NCBI GenBank assembly: GCA_029532625.1 | Contig: JARFXM010000009.1 | Coordinates: 558,001-622,000 of the forward strand | Direction: 5' to 3' | Source of the DNA: Lomentospora prolificans | Taxonomy: Eukaryota > Ascomycota > Sordariomycetes > Microascales > Microascaceae | Length of the DNA: 64,000 bases | Shown here: in pieces, positions 34,238-46,300 of the stretch | Layout: each line of letters starts with the position of its first letter | Numbering within the stretch: position 1 is the first letter of the stretch | Position numbers and translations under genes: made by a program | The notes under the pieces: model-generated | Database searches by the model: none | What the model saw: only the letters and a program-made list of their open reading frames with translations | What the model was told of the DNA's origin: nothing

Positions 34238-34876
34238 CTAGCTCTCAACCGACAAGGCCCTGACGCCGACTAGCCGAGCATTCTTGCCGCTACCCTCGCA
34301 CCCGACAACAAAGTACTCCACCCGAGTTGCGTCCTTGCCGACCCTATACACCCTCACATCCGCTCCCTTAACCGCCTCAGTCACGGCGTCCACAATGTCG
34401 CCGTAGTCCCCACTGCGGTTCCACTCCGACGGATCCTCAATGCTGACGTCCGCGTTTGCCGGATCCCAGTGCTCGACCAGCTTGGCGAATTCCTCTGTTC
34501 GTATCAGATCTGCCGTTAGCCTCACTGCCGCTCAAGCCATTTGTGTGTGTGTGTGTGTGTGTGTGTGTGAAGATGAAGCTGGCCCAAGTAACACCGGCGA
34601 GAACCAAAAGGGACGCAGGAAAAACAAACCTTCATCGGGAAGCCCATTGCCGCCCTCATCCCACTTCAAAACGACCGCCTCAAACGGCTCATCCGCATCA
34701 CTCACATAAAACCTATCCTTGGTGACCTTCTTGATAGCAGCCGGCACCTCCACTCCCTTATCCGTAGTCTTGAGCTTCTTGGCCCCCGATCCGCCAGACG
34801 TAGCCTGTGCCCTTCCGGAGGAAGGATCCTCGTTGGCCTTTTCGAGAAAGGCGGCATATGCGTCGTCGGATGACAT
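34238..34876 (-). CDS. Small unrecognised protein, 167 residues
   Basis: Two exons on the minus strand, 34630-34876 and 34238-34494, with a 135-nt intron; the join gives LPDEEEFAKLVEHWDP. The first ~50 residues are polar and likely disordered (MSSDDAYAAFLEKANEDP). The remainder looks like a compact alpha/beta fold: VTKDRFYVSDADEPFEAVVL, then GDYGDIVDAVTEAVKGADVR and TRVEYFVVGC. I do not recognise the family. The frame stays open upstream to 35110 and would add 78 residues rich in Arg, Ser, Gln and Pro with only two acidic residues, which resembles a mitochondrial presequence; ATG 34876 is preferred because the protein looks complete from there, but a longer form is possible. The intron contains a (TG)14 microsatellite. 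Confidence 0.75.
34542..34569. repeat. (TG)14 microsatellite inside an intron
   Basis: Fourteen TG units on the + strand, so (CA)14 on the coding strand, within the 135-nt intron (34495-34629) of the small unknown gene. Nearly a quarter of the intron is repeat. Confidence 0.9.
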
Positions 34877-36336
34877 GGCGCGTATCTGTATCTGGACGCT
34901 ATGCCTCTGTAATGGCGTTTGCGCTTGTTGTATCGGCCTCGACGTCCAGCAAGGGTGTGGCTGCTGTAGGAGAAAGGGACTCGGAGATCGCCGGGGTTGT
35001 GCCGTCGTGTGGAGTAGGTGTTGAGTATTCGCTGGTCGTGATAATCGTAGATCAGGTGCTGCTTGCGCGAAGCGAGATGTGCTGCTCGGTATCCTGGCCA
35101 GTTTGTCCAAGGAGTGGTGAAAAAGAAAATCTTATGAAAAAGATTTCCTTTTTCCAGAAAATTGGAAAACCGAGGGGGGACAGGACTGGAAGATATATAC
35201 CAATAGTCGTCACGTCACGAGTCACGATAGGAGGACCTGGATTGGCCTGGGAAGCTCGCCTTTGCCTGGTATTTTTTTTCTTTCCCCGCTGGTTGCCTTT
35301 CGCCTACCTCTGCTTCGGCTTGCTTGCATGGGGCGGGCTAGCATTCATACAAGTATGATTTGCATGACCGCCAATGACGCAAATGCGGCAATGTTGAATG
35401 CTCATGCCATGGCTTGGGCCATATGAGGGCTCTATGTCTGCGGGGCAAAGCTTCCCCACCCGTCGCCAGCTGTAAACAGTATAACATACAGAACTGATGA
35501 GTGTACATCAAGCTCGCACCGCGGCATCGTCCTCACACCCATATATGTCGGCTTTAAGTACGGACTTCTTGCGCTCACATCTCAAAGCTCGCGTGGTCTC
35601 CTACGTTTTGTCGCCGGACGGATTGGGCTTGCGACCGCGGTGGTCTATGCGGAGCCCACCACATGCCTAACTATATCAAACGACGGCGTAACTCGCCTAA
35701 ATATTGCAACGTGCCCAAGCCTTGCTTAGCTTGACACGGCACCACGGGACTCAACGGATGGACGAAATACTATGTAGGATACCCCTATTACAAGAATCAC
35801 AAGTAGCACTAGGCTAATCCAAACTATTGGTCATGGGCAAAGATATCAATTCATGTCATGTCATGGTATGATAACGCATCTACAACTAAATGCGTCAAAT
35901 TGCTCGCCCCTAGCCATGATATTGCAAGAATTCTGCACTTGCGCCTGCCGTACCGCCTATCCGTAGATCCCATGCTGCTAGTGATAAAGGAAACGAAAAA
36001 AAAAAAAAAAGAACCAGAGTGTTATACACACGGACGAGTTGCTGTACTTCGTCCTTCGACCCCGTTATGCCGTACGTCGGCATGGCGCTGTTCCCCCTGC
36101 GGAGCGCGGTACAAGCCATACACCATGATACAATGGCTGGATCCTCCCTCCGTATCTCTCCCCCACCCCCCCAACCGGCTCATTTCTATCCTTTGTCCGC
36201 TTCCACAGTCGCCAGCCGGGGTCGAATAGTTAATTAGTTGCGGTAAGAGTGGTGCCGCCGAAACGCTGAGTTTGTTCATCCAACTTTTAGTCCTAAAGGG
36301 TATATGACGAAAGTGCCGAGGTTGGGCTTCCAGGTA
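34877..36336. other. Intergenic upstream of the small unknown gene
   Basis: 1.46 kb between two minus-strand genes. The part up to 35110 could be coding if the longer start of the small gene is used. It includes one GTACTTCGT motif copy (36044-36054). No other gene is seen. Confidence 0.55.
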
Positions 36337-38878
36337 CTACCGGAAATCGATGACGGCGAGCTGGAGTGGCCTAGATTAGCAGGGGAAGAATATAGGGACA
36401 GCTACAGAGCGTTCCGGACAGGGTTTAGCACGTCGCCATGGTGTCGGCACTTACTCTGCTGTTGGCACCATAGGCCAGTTTTGTTCCTGTCGCATCCCAG
36501 CATAGGCAGTGCTCGTCTTCCTCGTCGCTCTCCGCGTTCACTTTGGGGCTAAACCAACCAGGGTGCGGTGTGCGGCTCCAACTGGCCCTAGGAATTGCGT
36601 GATCGCCAACCTTCCAGATGAGAACCTTGCTAGATGTGGCTCCCGCGATAAACGCACCGTCAGGAGTGAACGATAATGCGACAATTGGAGAATCCATTGT
36701 TAGGAAGCACTTGGGTTTGCTGTCGGGGAGTCGTGCGTTAGAGATTAGGATTGCACAGTCATCGCCCCCAGATGCAATCAGGCGCTCGTCTTCGGGGGGG
36801 TTCGTCTGGAGAGGCTGCCACTGCATTGCTGTTATGGCGCCAGAGTGCGCGGATATCGATCGCCGTTGTCCTGTCTCATCCCAGAGCTGAGGACACTGGT
36901 TAGTAAACATGATGCGTCTGAGCCTAGAAAGGCGGGGTGAGTTTGCACATACATCAAGCACACCCTTGTCACTCGAGGTTGCCGCGAGTTTTGACCGCCA
37001 GTCGAACAAAATCTGAGTGAAGTTGTCGTCTGGCTTCGTTTCAAAACTTTTGAGAAGCACGATGGAGTTTTCCGTGCAGCGCAGAGCCTGAAGGATATCT
37101 CCTCCACAAAGCAGGAAATCGGTCTCATTGATCCATGCCGCATCCAGAGGCCAACTACCGAGGTCGTGACCTCCAAGGAAATAAGATAGCGTTGTGGAAG
37201 TTGCTGAGGGGTACACAGTTACTAGAGTTCCTCCATTATCGACCGAAACGGCGAGCAGCGCGGCCGCGCTCGGGCTCCAGCGCAGTTTGATGATTGGGGG
37301 CTCCGCGACCTCGAATCTTTGAAGGTGGGACCCGTCGGGACCCCATATGTTGATTCTTGCTTTATTCAGATGGTCTGTCGCGACAGCAATGGCGGTTCCG
37401 TCCCAATTCCAGGCGAGCGCCGTCACGTTGATGTTGGGTGGTGTCTCCTCTTCGACAAGACTGTGGAACGGCTGGTTGACGATACTCACGTGACCAGGTG
37501 CGTTGCTGTCACCATTCGGTAGAGCGCCAGCAGTCGCACGAGAGATGGTCCAAACACGGGCTAGCGCATCTGTTCCAGCAGCCGCCAGCCTGGACGGGTC
37601 CTTTGGGTTCCACTCGCAGTGCAACAAAATTGGGGCATTTTCGCCAGCGCCGTTGATTTGGCCAGTTACCGAATCTGAGGCGGTCAATCGAAGAAATGTC
37701 GTTTCCGGGGCGAGTTCCTGGACTTTGTCGACTTGCGTGCCTTGATCAGGACCGTCGGTCCTGGCAATTGGTGTGGGTGCTGGTTCGCCTTCCAGGGGTG
37801 ATGGATAAGCATGGTTGTCGCCTGGGCCGCTGGGATCAACGCTGTCCATGGGGGTGGTGGCTGAGTCCACCACCATCCTATTTTCGTAGCCGTTGCTTAG
37901 GCGCGGTTTTTTCGTGGGAGATCCATTCCATTGTCCTGCGTGATGCTGAAGTCGCGGGTCAATTTGGCGTTTTCTAGATTGACGGTCGCGCTCATCCAGG
38001 GGGCCGTCTTCCTCCGCGTCCTCTGAGTCGTCGTCCTCTATTTTCCGGGTCGGCTGTACTACCAGTGGCCCAAAAACACCAAATTGCGAAGCCTCAGCGG
38101 CGACCGCGGCTTCCTGTGGCACCTGATAGCGCCAGACAATTTCTGTCAGTAAAAAAAACGTTCTCCCGAAATGAGAACTTCTGTTGAAGAATTAATGGCG
38201 CGATGGAAGAGGGCGTCTGTCGCGTGGGCGTGGAACAGGAGCCCGATGAGAATTGGTCCTCTGCGCCTCACGACTTTGTGTGCGAGGGTTGTTGGGTGTA
38301 CTGCCGGTTTGAAGGCGGCATGCATGAATTCAACGCAGAATGGAACGTACCTGTCTCTGCGCATACTCCCTCTCAAGAGAATTATAGAGCAGTCCTCGGT
38401 TGATTACAGACACAAGGGCATGACTCTGGACGTGAGGAGCAAAGTCAAAATGCCGGTGCGGCTCCTTGATGTGCCATTCCTTTTGAAATTTGGCTGCTGT
38501 CTCTCGATAATCTGCGCAAAGGGGGAAAAAGGTTAAAGCGTTAGGGGATGAACATGCATGGAGATGCCCGTTTCCACCACGCAAAGGGGGCTAAAATTAG
38601 AGGAAGAGGGAAGAAAGGCTCTCCAGCCGAATTTGAGAGCGAGTGTTACGTACTGCCTTCTAGTAAATACCTGTATTGAGAGGCAAAGGAGAGGAAATGG
38701 TTAGCAAAATCGATGCAGACGAGAATAGTCGCCTGCAAACACGTCGAGAATGAAGGTGAAGGGGAGGATTGGCCAGCCCCGTCGAATGGTGAGAGTGAGG
38801 GTGAGTGAGGGTGAAACTGGGCTTGACGAACCTCCAGACCAGGAAGTTGACTCGGTCCGAGTCAAGAAGTTCCTTCAT
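36337..38878 (-). CDS. SIF2: LisH/WD40 protein, SIF2/TBL1 family
   Basis: Six exons on the minus strand: 38832-38878, 38654-38670, 38351-38511, 36953-38122, 36455-36886 and 36337-36360; 616 residues. Exons 1-3 build the LisH motif MKELLDSDRVNFLVWRYLLEGNYRETAAKFQKEW and SHALVSVINRGLLYNSLERE, which only reads through with a 17-nt second exon. A nuclear-type basic region (TKKPRLS) and disordered linker follow, then WD40 repeats from about residue 225 (HCEWNPKDPSRLAAAGTDAL, ALAWNWDGTAIAVATDH, LIASGGDDCAIL, SFTPDGAFIAGATSSKVLIW). The 24-nt last exon gives LAVIDFR-stop, matching the usual family end. Sif2 is a subunit of the Set3 histone deacetylase complex in yeast, and TBL1 of NCoR/SMRT in animals; a co-repressor role in the nucleus is expected. 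Confidence 0.93.
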
Positions 38879-41800
38879 CGTCGCGGGCGTGGTGGCCACT
38901 CGCGGAAGGGGAGAAAATCAGCAGGATGGCGGATGAGAGCTGCTCCTGCCTGGTTAAATTCTAGGCTGAAGGTTTACGCGTCACGAACGGCTGCCAAGGA
39001 GGTTCGTCGACGTGGGCGGAGAGTTTTGTGTTTCGAGGTTGTTGATGGGAGAAGAAGGTTGAGGTGAAGAACAGGACGGATGGATTGTCGGCTGGCGAAT
39101 TTTGGTGGTATGGTTGTACTTCGTACTCCGCAGCGCAGGCCAGTGGTAAATGGGTAGCTGGCGGGAGGATGGGTACGAAGTCTGTGGATGGTACTCCTCC
39201 ATCAGGTAGTCTGGCTCTTCTCATACCCCAGGTTAGCTCCTGCCATAGATTAGGCGGTACGAAATGGGAGGTACATTGCAGAAGGTACCTAGGCAACTGG
39301 TGGACAGGGAATCTTCGGCGGAGAACAATGAGAGGTGGATGGGGGCAAGGGTGTATGGGGGAGGGGAGTATGGATCAAGTGGGTGTCAGGGTGTTTGGGT
39401 TATTCTGGCTGGTCTGACCGGGGCTTGGGGTGTATGGGAGTATCGGTAGGAGTGATGGGCGCTGAGCGATTGGGAGGATGAGAAGGGACCTCCGTGCGCG
39501 AATCTTTCGCATGGGTCGTGGGCTTTAGGAGTGTGTACGTACCAGTCCTGTTTAGGCGAGACCCAGGTGCATGCAAAGGCTTGCTAGCGCTTGCCCTCAA
39601 AGCAGATCCAGTCTATTATCCCAGCACACCCGTCTCTCGAAGCACATGTATCCTACCTTGTCTCCGAGCAGCGTTCTAGCCTTCCTAGTTTAGCCTCTGC
39701 TAGCCTAGCCGCAGGCACTGTGTCTGGTGGACACCGAAGCATTGAAGTACTCTGCATTCTTTTATCTCCAAGCAGCTCATAATAAGCACTACTAGGGTAA
39801 GAGGCCAACAATGTTCCTCTACACATATTATCGACGGCTCTACTTTTGCAAGCGCTCTCCACCCACTAGTTCTTCTACCGGCCATGGCGGAGCGGCCATA
39901 GACGCATTGCGACGTAGACAAGCACACGATGGACCGATTATTACACTGCAGGAAAGCCGAGGATAGAGATCCCAAACCGTAAGGGGAGACAAGGATAGCC
40001 GCCCATCCCTGAGATGCTAAGGAGGGGATCTCGAATCTCCACGATTGGTCCGATACAGACAGACACAAGAGATAGAAAACGTCGTACAACCAAAAGATCA
40101 TCTCGTACTAAAATCGTGGAATGGACTCCATGCCGAGCTTCATAGGCGCGGTGAGAGTCGGGGCCGTGCCTTCGCTTTCTTCCCCTCGTTCGGGCTGAGG
40201 GGAGGTGTCGATATCCTACGCGGATTGATGCCTTGTCGTTGACGCCCCAGATGGGCTGTCACATCCCATGGGTGCAGGGCTACCAAGGGACATCGGACAG
40301 AATCTGAGATTGATGGCCGCCGATTATTAGTACATGCGTCCACCTGTGCAGCCCACTAAAAAAGACTGAAGGATACCCACCCATTTATCCACAGACTACC
40401 AAATTTTGCAGTCAGCAGCTCATGTTGAAATGTACTTCTACTGTACTTCGCGACGTGCAATCAGCCCCGTGGACTTTGGAGGACGTTTCTGCTTGAATCA
40501 AACATGGAAATGGGTCGCCAATACAAAGAGGCTTCGAGCTCAAGGGCCGGGAATGAGATACTTCGCCCAGTATGAGTTCGTTTGATAGTGGTGGAGAGTG
40601 GAATCCGGGGCCAAATAATAGTCATGGTATTACTTCCATCGGACCAGCCGTTTATTGAGAAGGGGCGAGGAAACATTAAGGGAAAAACAGATCGGGGCGG
40701 TCCAACTGCCAGATTCAAGGTTGCTGGCTAATAAAACCCCCCTTTTGCGCTGTACAGGAACTGTACTCTAAAAATGAGACACTCGATTTTCATGGACTGA
40801 AATGGGTGGTGGGGGGGGAGCGAAGGGGCGAGGAGTGCGATACTCTTTACCTCACAGGTCTGATCATGCTAGATTGCCAGCTCTCAGCACTGTACCCTGC
40901 ATCTCCCCAGCTTGTCCTGGAACTTGCTGCAATGCCAGTTCGCCACCCACCATGCGGAAACTTTGTGGAAGGAAGCGAGAAGCCACAATCAGTTGGGACT
41001 GTGGAACTATTCCATTTTCGGAAACCCCTTCCCGTTGACTTCCTCACAAAGGACACCACTACTGTACCATGAGCACTACAAAGTTTAGTTCCGCCCGAGA
41101 CACAAACTCGAGGGGGAAGAGAGGAGGCTATCTTTTCACCCCTTTTCAAAAAAAAAAAAAAAAAAAAAAAAATGAAATGAAGGCCACGATTCTAACACAA
41201 TACGGATGACGTTTGAATGAGTAGCAGAAGATGATTCAAGAATCTCGCAGGTTCATTGGCAAGCCTCTTTGTTGGCCGTTTGGGCTTTGGTGGCGGGCTG
41301 GGGAAATCTCGGCTTTGGCAACAGTTTCCGATTGTGCTCTCCAACCTTGTCACAGGGCTTGCCCCACAAGTCAGGAACGGGAGACCTTACTTGACTAGGA
41401 ACCCGGGACTATTAGCTCACGCTTCGCTCTTGGACGAATGCGTACATTACCTCACAGGACTACCACCAGGCTCGTCATGTTTTGCCTCCCCATCGAGAAA
41501 AAAAGAAATCCCCCTCCATGGTCAACCGAAGGAATCATAATATCGCAACCTATTAGTTCGCAGACGAGAAGTACATACGTACTTTATTTTCCCCAAGCGC
41601 TCACTGTTTCCAAATTCTACAGGGGTACTACATTAACAATCACAGAGACCTGGACTGATGTTCCTCTCCTCCGCCCTTGCTGTCAGGGAGGAGTCGTGGG
41701 CGCCATGACTGTCCGTTTGCAAACATTGATAGAGAGATGCTACTTGATGTGCATAGTAATGTATACAATAATCCTTTTTGGCTCTTCTCACATAAGAGGG

Positions 41801-42219
41801 CGGTTAAACCTCGATAGACGGCCAGAGAAGAGATGGCGTAGGATTAGCAAGCCTAATCTCCGGGCATTCTTGTCACGTTACAAAACCCATCTGGCCCCCG
41901 GCTGAGCTTGGTACTCACCATCAACCCCCCCACACAAGCGAGCTGCTCAGGCTCACGTGATTCGTGACAACGAACAGACAGACAGGCCCTGGCGCATGGA
42001 CCATTCACTCCCCAGCGGGAGGGGTTTTGGTTCGCCGATTAAGTAAGCGTTTCTTGATTCACCTGTTTCAATTGTTTGTAGGCGTTGCAGCCGAGATTTT
42101 CCCGTAAGGCCACCTCAAAACTAACTCCAGGGAACCAAAGCTCAACTAGACGACCGAAACTCCAAACTAGCTCGCAATCGTTTACCTTCTGATCATTAAA
42201 GTGCCTTTCACGAGCCAAG
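38879..42219. other. Intergenic, divergent region of 3.3 kb
   Basis: Between the divergent SIF2 (-) and TMEM115-like (+) genes. Frames of up to 155 codons overlap on both strands without family pattern. It contains a perfect copy of GTACTTCGTAC (39116-39126), a partial copy (40443-40450), G-rich sequence at 40,804-40,830 and a poly-A run at 41,149-41,172. Confidence 0.5.
41149..41172. repeat. Poly-A tract
   Basis: A run of more than twenty A on the + strand in the intergenic region about 1 kb upstream of the TMEM115-like gene. Confidence 0.75.
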
Positions 42220-43373
42220 ATGCCTCCCAGGATAAACATCCCGCCCGTAACGCGGGTAGTACTCGTTGTTCTTGTCGTCCAGTCGCTGCTAAACGCAGCC
42301 ATCCGCTATCGTCAGTGGACTAGCGGCTCAAACATCGTCATCCCTTATCTCACTTTCGTACCGCAGCTCTCTCTCATCTACCCCTGGACGCTGTTGACGA
42401 CAACCTTGGTCGAGAATAACGTATTTACCCTAGCTATATCAGCCCTGACGGTCTACCATGGAGGACGATATCTCGAGAGGGCGTGGTCTTCGGCTGAGTT
42501 GGCCAAGTTCATCGTCGTCGTTTCCCTGATACCTAACCTCTTGTCCTTCGCGACCTTCGTTTTCCTCTTTGTCCTGACCGGAAACGAAGGCTGGACGTAA
42601 GCATGGCCCTACATTACCAACCTCGTATCTTCATGCTAACCCGCCCTCCCTTCAGCCTTAGCGTTATCGCCGGTACTACACCTCTCCAGATTGCTCTTCT
42701 GGTCGCCTTTAGCCAGCTCGTCCCTGCCCACACTGTTACCCTCTTCCGAGGTATTCTTTCCCTCCGGGTCCCGCGATTCCCGCTTCTATATATTAGCATC
42801 GTCACCGTGCTGGCCATGACGCCGCTCTTCTCGAGCGCAACCTTCTTCATGGCCCTCTATGGCTTTCTTACTAGCTGGACTTACCTGCGTTTCTACAAGC
42901 GAGTCTTCCCGGATCTTGACTCGTCGCAACCTTCCTCTCTGCGCGGCGACGCTAGCGAGACGTTCGCTTTCGCAGAGTTTTTCCCTAACCCGCTCAAACC
43001 GGTCGTCGCCCAGTTCTCCAACACGATTTTCGGCATCTTGGTGTCTCTGCGAGTCTGCACACCCTTCACCCAAGCTGATATTTCGGCAGCGAGGGGTGAC
43101 AACGCCTACTTGCAACGAACCGTCCCTGGTGGCGCTAGAGCCGAGGCAGAGCGACGACGAGCTTTGGCTCTCAGGACTTTGGATCAGCGACTTCAGGCTG
43201 CAACTGCTGCGCGTTCGCAGTCAACTCCCCCTCCTCGCGAACCGACCGGCCCAACTGTACAGACACAGCCCCCTGCCAGCACGCAAACTGCCATGACCAC
43301 CCAGCCGGCTACCATGCTAGGCGAGACCAAATATACCCCAGATAACGAAGGACCCGAGAAGAACTCTACTTGA
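42220..43373 (+). CDS. TMEM115-like rhomboid-fold membrane protein
   Basis: Two exons, 42220-42596 and 42656-43373, with a 59-nt GTAAGC..TTCAG intron; 364 residues. The first ~220 residues carry several membrane helices (VVLVVLVVQSLLNAAI, FIVVVSLIPNLLSFATFVFL, LSVIAGTTPLQIALLVAFSQ, ISIVTVLAMTPLFSSATFFM) and the blocks FVPQLSLIYPWTLLTTTLVE and LTVYHGGRYLERAWSS typical of the TMEM115/DUF1751 family. These are rhomboid relatives without a working Ser-His pair; the human protein is in the Golgi and affects retrograde transport and glycosylation. The C-terminal ~140 residues are cytosolic, with an Arg/Ala-rich helix (GGARAEAERRRALALRTLDQ) and a disordered Pro/Thr-rich end. Both exons are in consistent phase. 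Confidence 0.9.
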
Positions 43374-46300
43374 GCTGCGACACACACCACATTTCCTATA
43401 TAATCATTAGGAGCTACTTCTAGCGCATTCTTCGACTTGTCAACAGCGTGTTTCATTGGGATTAGAGATGGTACAGACTGGGCGGCCGCAATATATCGGG
43501 CCTGTTATATCTTAATAAATGTGCAAGGGAATGATGTCTGGGGTATGAACGAAGACTGCGGGGCCGATGCCTCGTCCTAAGTTGTAGAACATCTGTGTAT
43601 TTTATCGTCTTGGGCCTGCTTTGTTCGTTTGCGATGGATGCTACCTAATTCACATGAAAGTTTATGTCAAACTTGCTCTTCTTCCTCCTAGTCAGTATCT
43701 AGGGCCTCTAAGTGAGTTCATTCCCACTGCCAAGATATACTCTCGGTAGCTTCGTGCTTAGCTCTGCTACTAGAGTAAGGTATCAGTATAAAATGAAGCC
43801 AAGGCTGGAACAATAGCCGAGGGTCGCGCTCATGTTTTAACTTTCGCCGAGTTGTCCCGGCCCGCAATAGTCTGCATAGGACCGGAAAAATTGATATGTA
43901 TGGCCCGACCACCGTCCCTAGGGCATCATCAGTTAGACGCTCTTAACACGACTCCTCAAGTATGACAAGCGGGATATTAGTTCACTCGTTCCAAGTGAAT
44001 ACGTATCATTTCGGAAACTCGCAAACTGGCCGTCCCAAACTTTCAGCATGGCAACAGAAGGTTTGGAGCATGGGATTAATGATGTCAACGGCATGCCACG
44101 ATCTTGGTCACAGATGGGTCTCTCTCGCCCCTTACGGGACGTAATGGGTTCATTATATTAAACAATGTTTCGTCGGTTTCTTTTTATTTTCTTTTTCTTC
44201 TACAAGCGGTCTCAGCTCTATTTAAATGCCCTTATATCTTCCCCTTCGTGCTTCGTCATCTATTTCACTTGTGCGGAATGACAATGACATCGTCGCCCGG
44301 GAAAGCGCTATTCTGTGCGCTAGTGTCACTGTGGGGTTTCCATGGAGAAGGGGGAGCGGCGGTGCTGGGACTTGTGGTACGCAAAGGAAGCACGATGGAC
44401 TCGAGCTTGATGTCGATTTTTCTGATGTGCCAGATGCACGAACCTGCCGAAGCTGAAAACAGAAAAAGGCGGCTCATTAACCTTGGTTCGTGTGGCGTCA
44501 AGACGCCGGGAACTCTACTAAAGTACCACTCTGATTATTGAGGGCGCGATCGATGTCCCTCCGCGGGTCACGACGTGTGCAATCTAGCGAATTAGAAAGC
44601 CTGAAAGAAAAATGGATGTGAAGGGGTTTAGAGTAACCAAGGGCTCGTTGAACCCCATCTTGCCAGTCGCCTTTCAAAGTGGCTGAAGAGAAACGGGCTT
44701 GGTCTTCCAACACCTGCTTATCCATCCAGTCTGCGTTTCAGCCTGGGGCCCAGGCCTGGGCCGCAGGAAAGGATCGGTATTGGATTTCTCCAAACTACAA
44801 ACAGAAACGGACAAGCGGGCTTCGTTCCACAAGCTCATGTGGGTGCAAGATCGGTTGGTTACAGTTGCTGGGAGGCAATGGAGCGGAGGCCAGGCGGGAG
44901 GTCGACATGCCTACCCGCCTCCATTTATGTAGCAAGCCCTTTTTTCGCGTCGCTGCGTGGGGTTCTTCTCTTCACGCCCGAGCCCAGGGCAAAACATGGC
45001 CTTCTCCGCATCCTCGCACAAGCTCCTTCCTCGAAGTACTAGGTAGTTCGTACTGATCCTATCCGACTATTTCGGTGCCGGTTTCTACGGAAAAATTGCC
45101 ATCTCAATCAGACGATCTTAGCTACCAGTGTAGGGACTGGCCGGTGAAGAAAATCCAGAGCAGGGGGAAATCGGGATTCTGAGATTCGAGGCAAACAACC
45201 CAAAAAATTGTGAGGGAGGGCGAGACGAGGAGGCTTGCAAGGGTTCCTCGCCGGGAAGGTTGCGTTTGAGGCTTGCTGCAATTGACTTGGGATCCGATTC
45301 GATCTGCACAGATCCCTGCTTCCTCTCACCTGCTGGGAATGAGAGGGCTTAGAAACTGACAGGGATAAACCCCCAATAGCCCCTATTTTTGCCTCTTCCG
45401 CCAGCTGGCCCTTCGTATGGGCCCAGGCTGGCTATCCTACGGATTGCCCTGGGCAGGAAACCCGCCAATACCTTCTTAAAGGCATGCCTCAGAACAAGAT
45501 CACGGGGCAGCCGACACCACACCGCAACGACGTGCTTTCGGCCAGACGCAATTTTTTTTTTCCTTCTAAAAGCGAAATTCCACAGGTGGAATTTCAGCGC
45601 CGGGTGAGCTATTCTCGCAGCAGCCATCGACACCACTTCTCTAAACAGCGAAGCGCTGGTGGGTGCTCGTCCCTTCCATCCGAGAAGGGCACGCTGACAA
45701 ACTTGAGATGTCCTGTCCAGGCGACCTGAGCTTCTTTCGGAAATTGGTGGATCGAGACGAACTTCGGGTGGGCCCGAGGGGCGTGGCGAGGGCCTGAATC
45801 AAATGGATCTAATGGGTTAATCGACATGTAGATATAGTTCTCTCCTTGGGGCCACGCCACCAGTAAAACGTTCGTATTGTCCTCCCGGATTGCGTCTTTT
45901 TAGTCTCCAACTGCTGCGGTAACCGCCGACAAAAAAATCTGGGGATCGTGCCACAATAAAGCCGAGCCCACCATGAAGCCAGCTACAGCGATGTGCCTTT
46001 GGAACTCTGGTTTGATGAGAGTCCTTTCTCCACTTGGGCTCCAAATTTTGATGGCGGGAGCTTCAGCTTTGGTAGGCGAGATAGCGAAATAATGCCTTCA
46101 TAGTTTTCGGGGGAAAGCTTGCTATGAGGCCGTTTATCAAAGTCAACGGCGAAGGGATCGGAGAAAGGAGCTCTGACGCAGGCTGGAGACCTGCACTCTG
46201 AACCTGGGTCCCTGAAACTCCACAGTACACATCAATTGATCTTTCCACCCGTTAAAAAGCGCCCTGGGGCACATCAAGTGCGTCTCGCCGGGATGATGGG

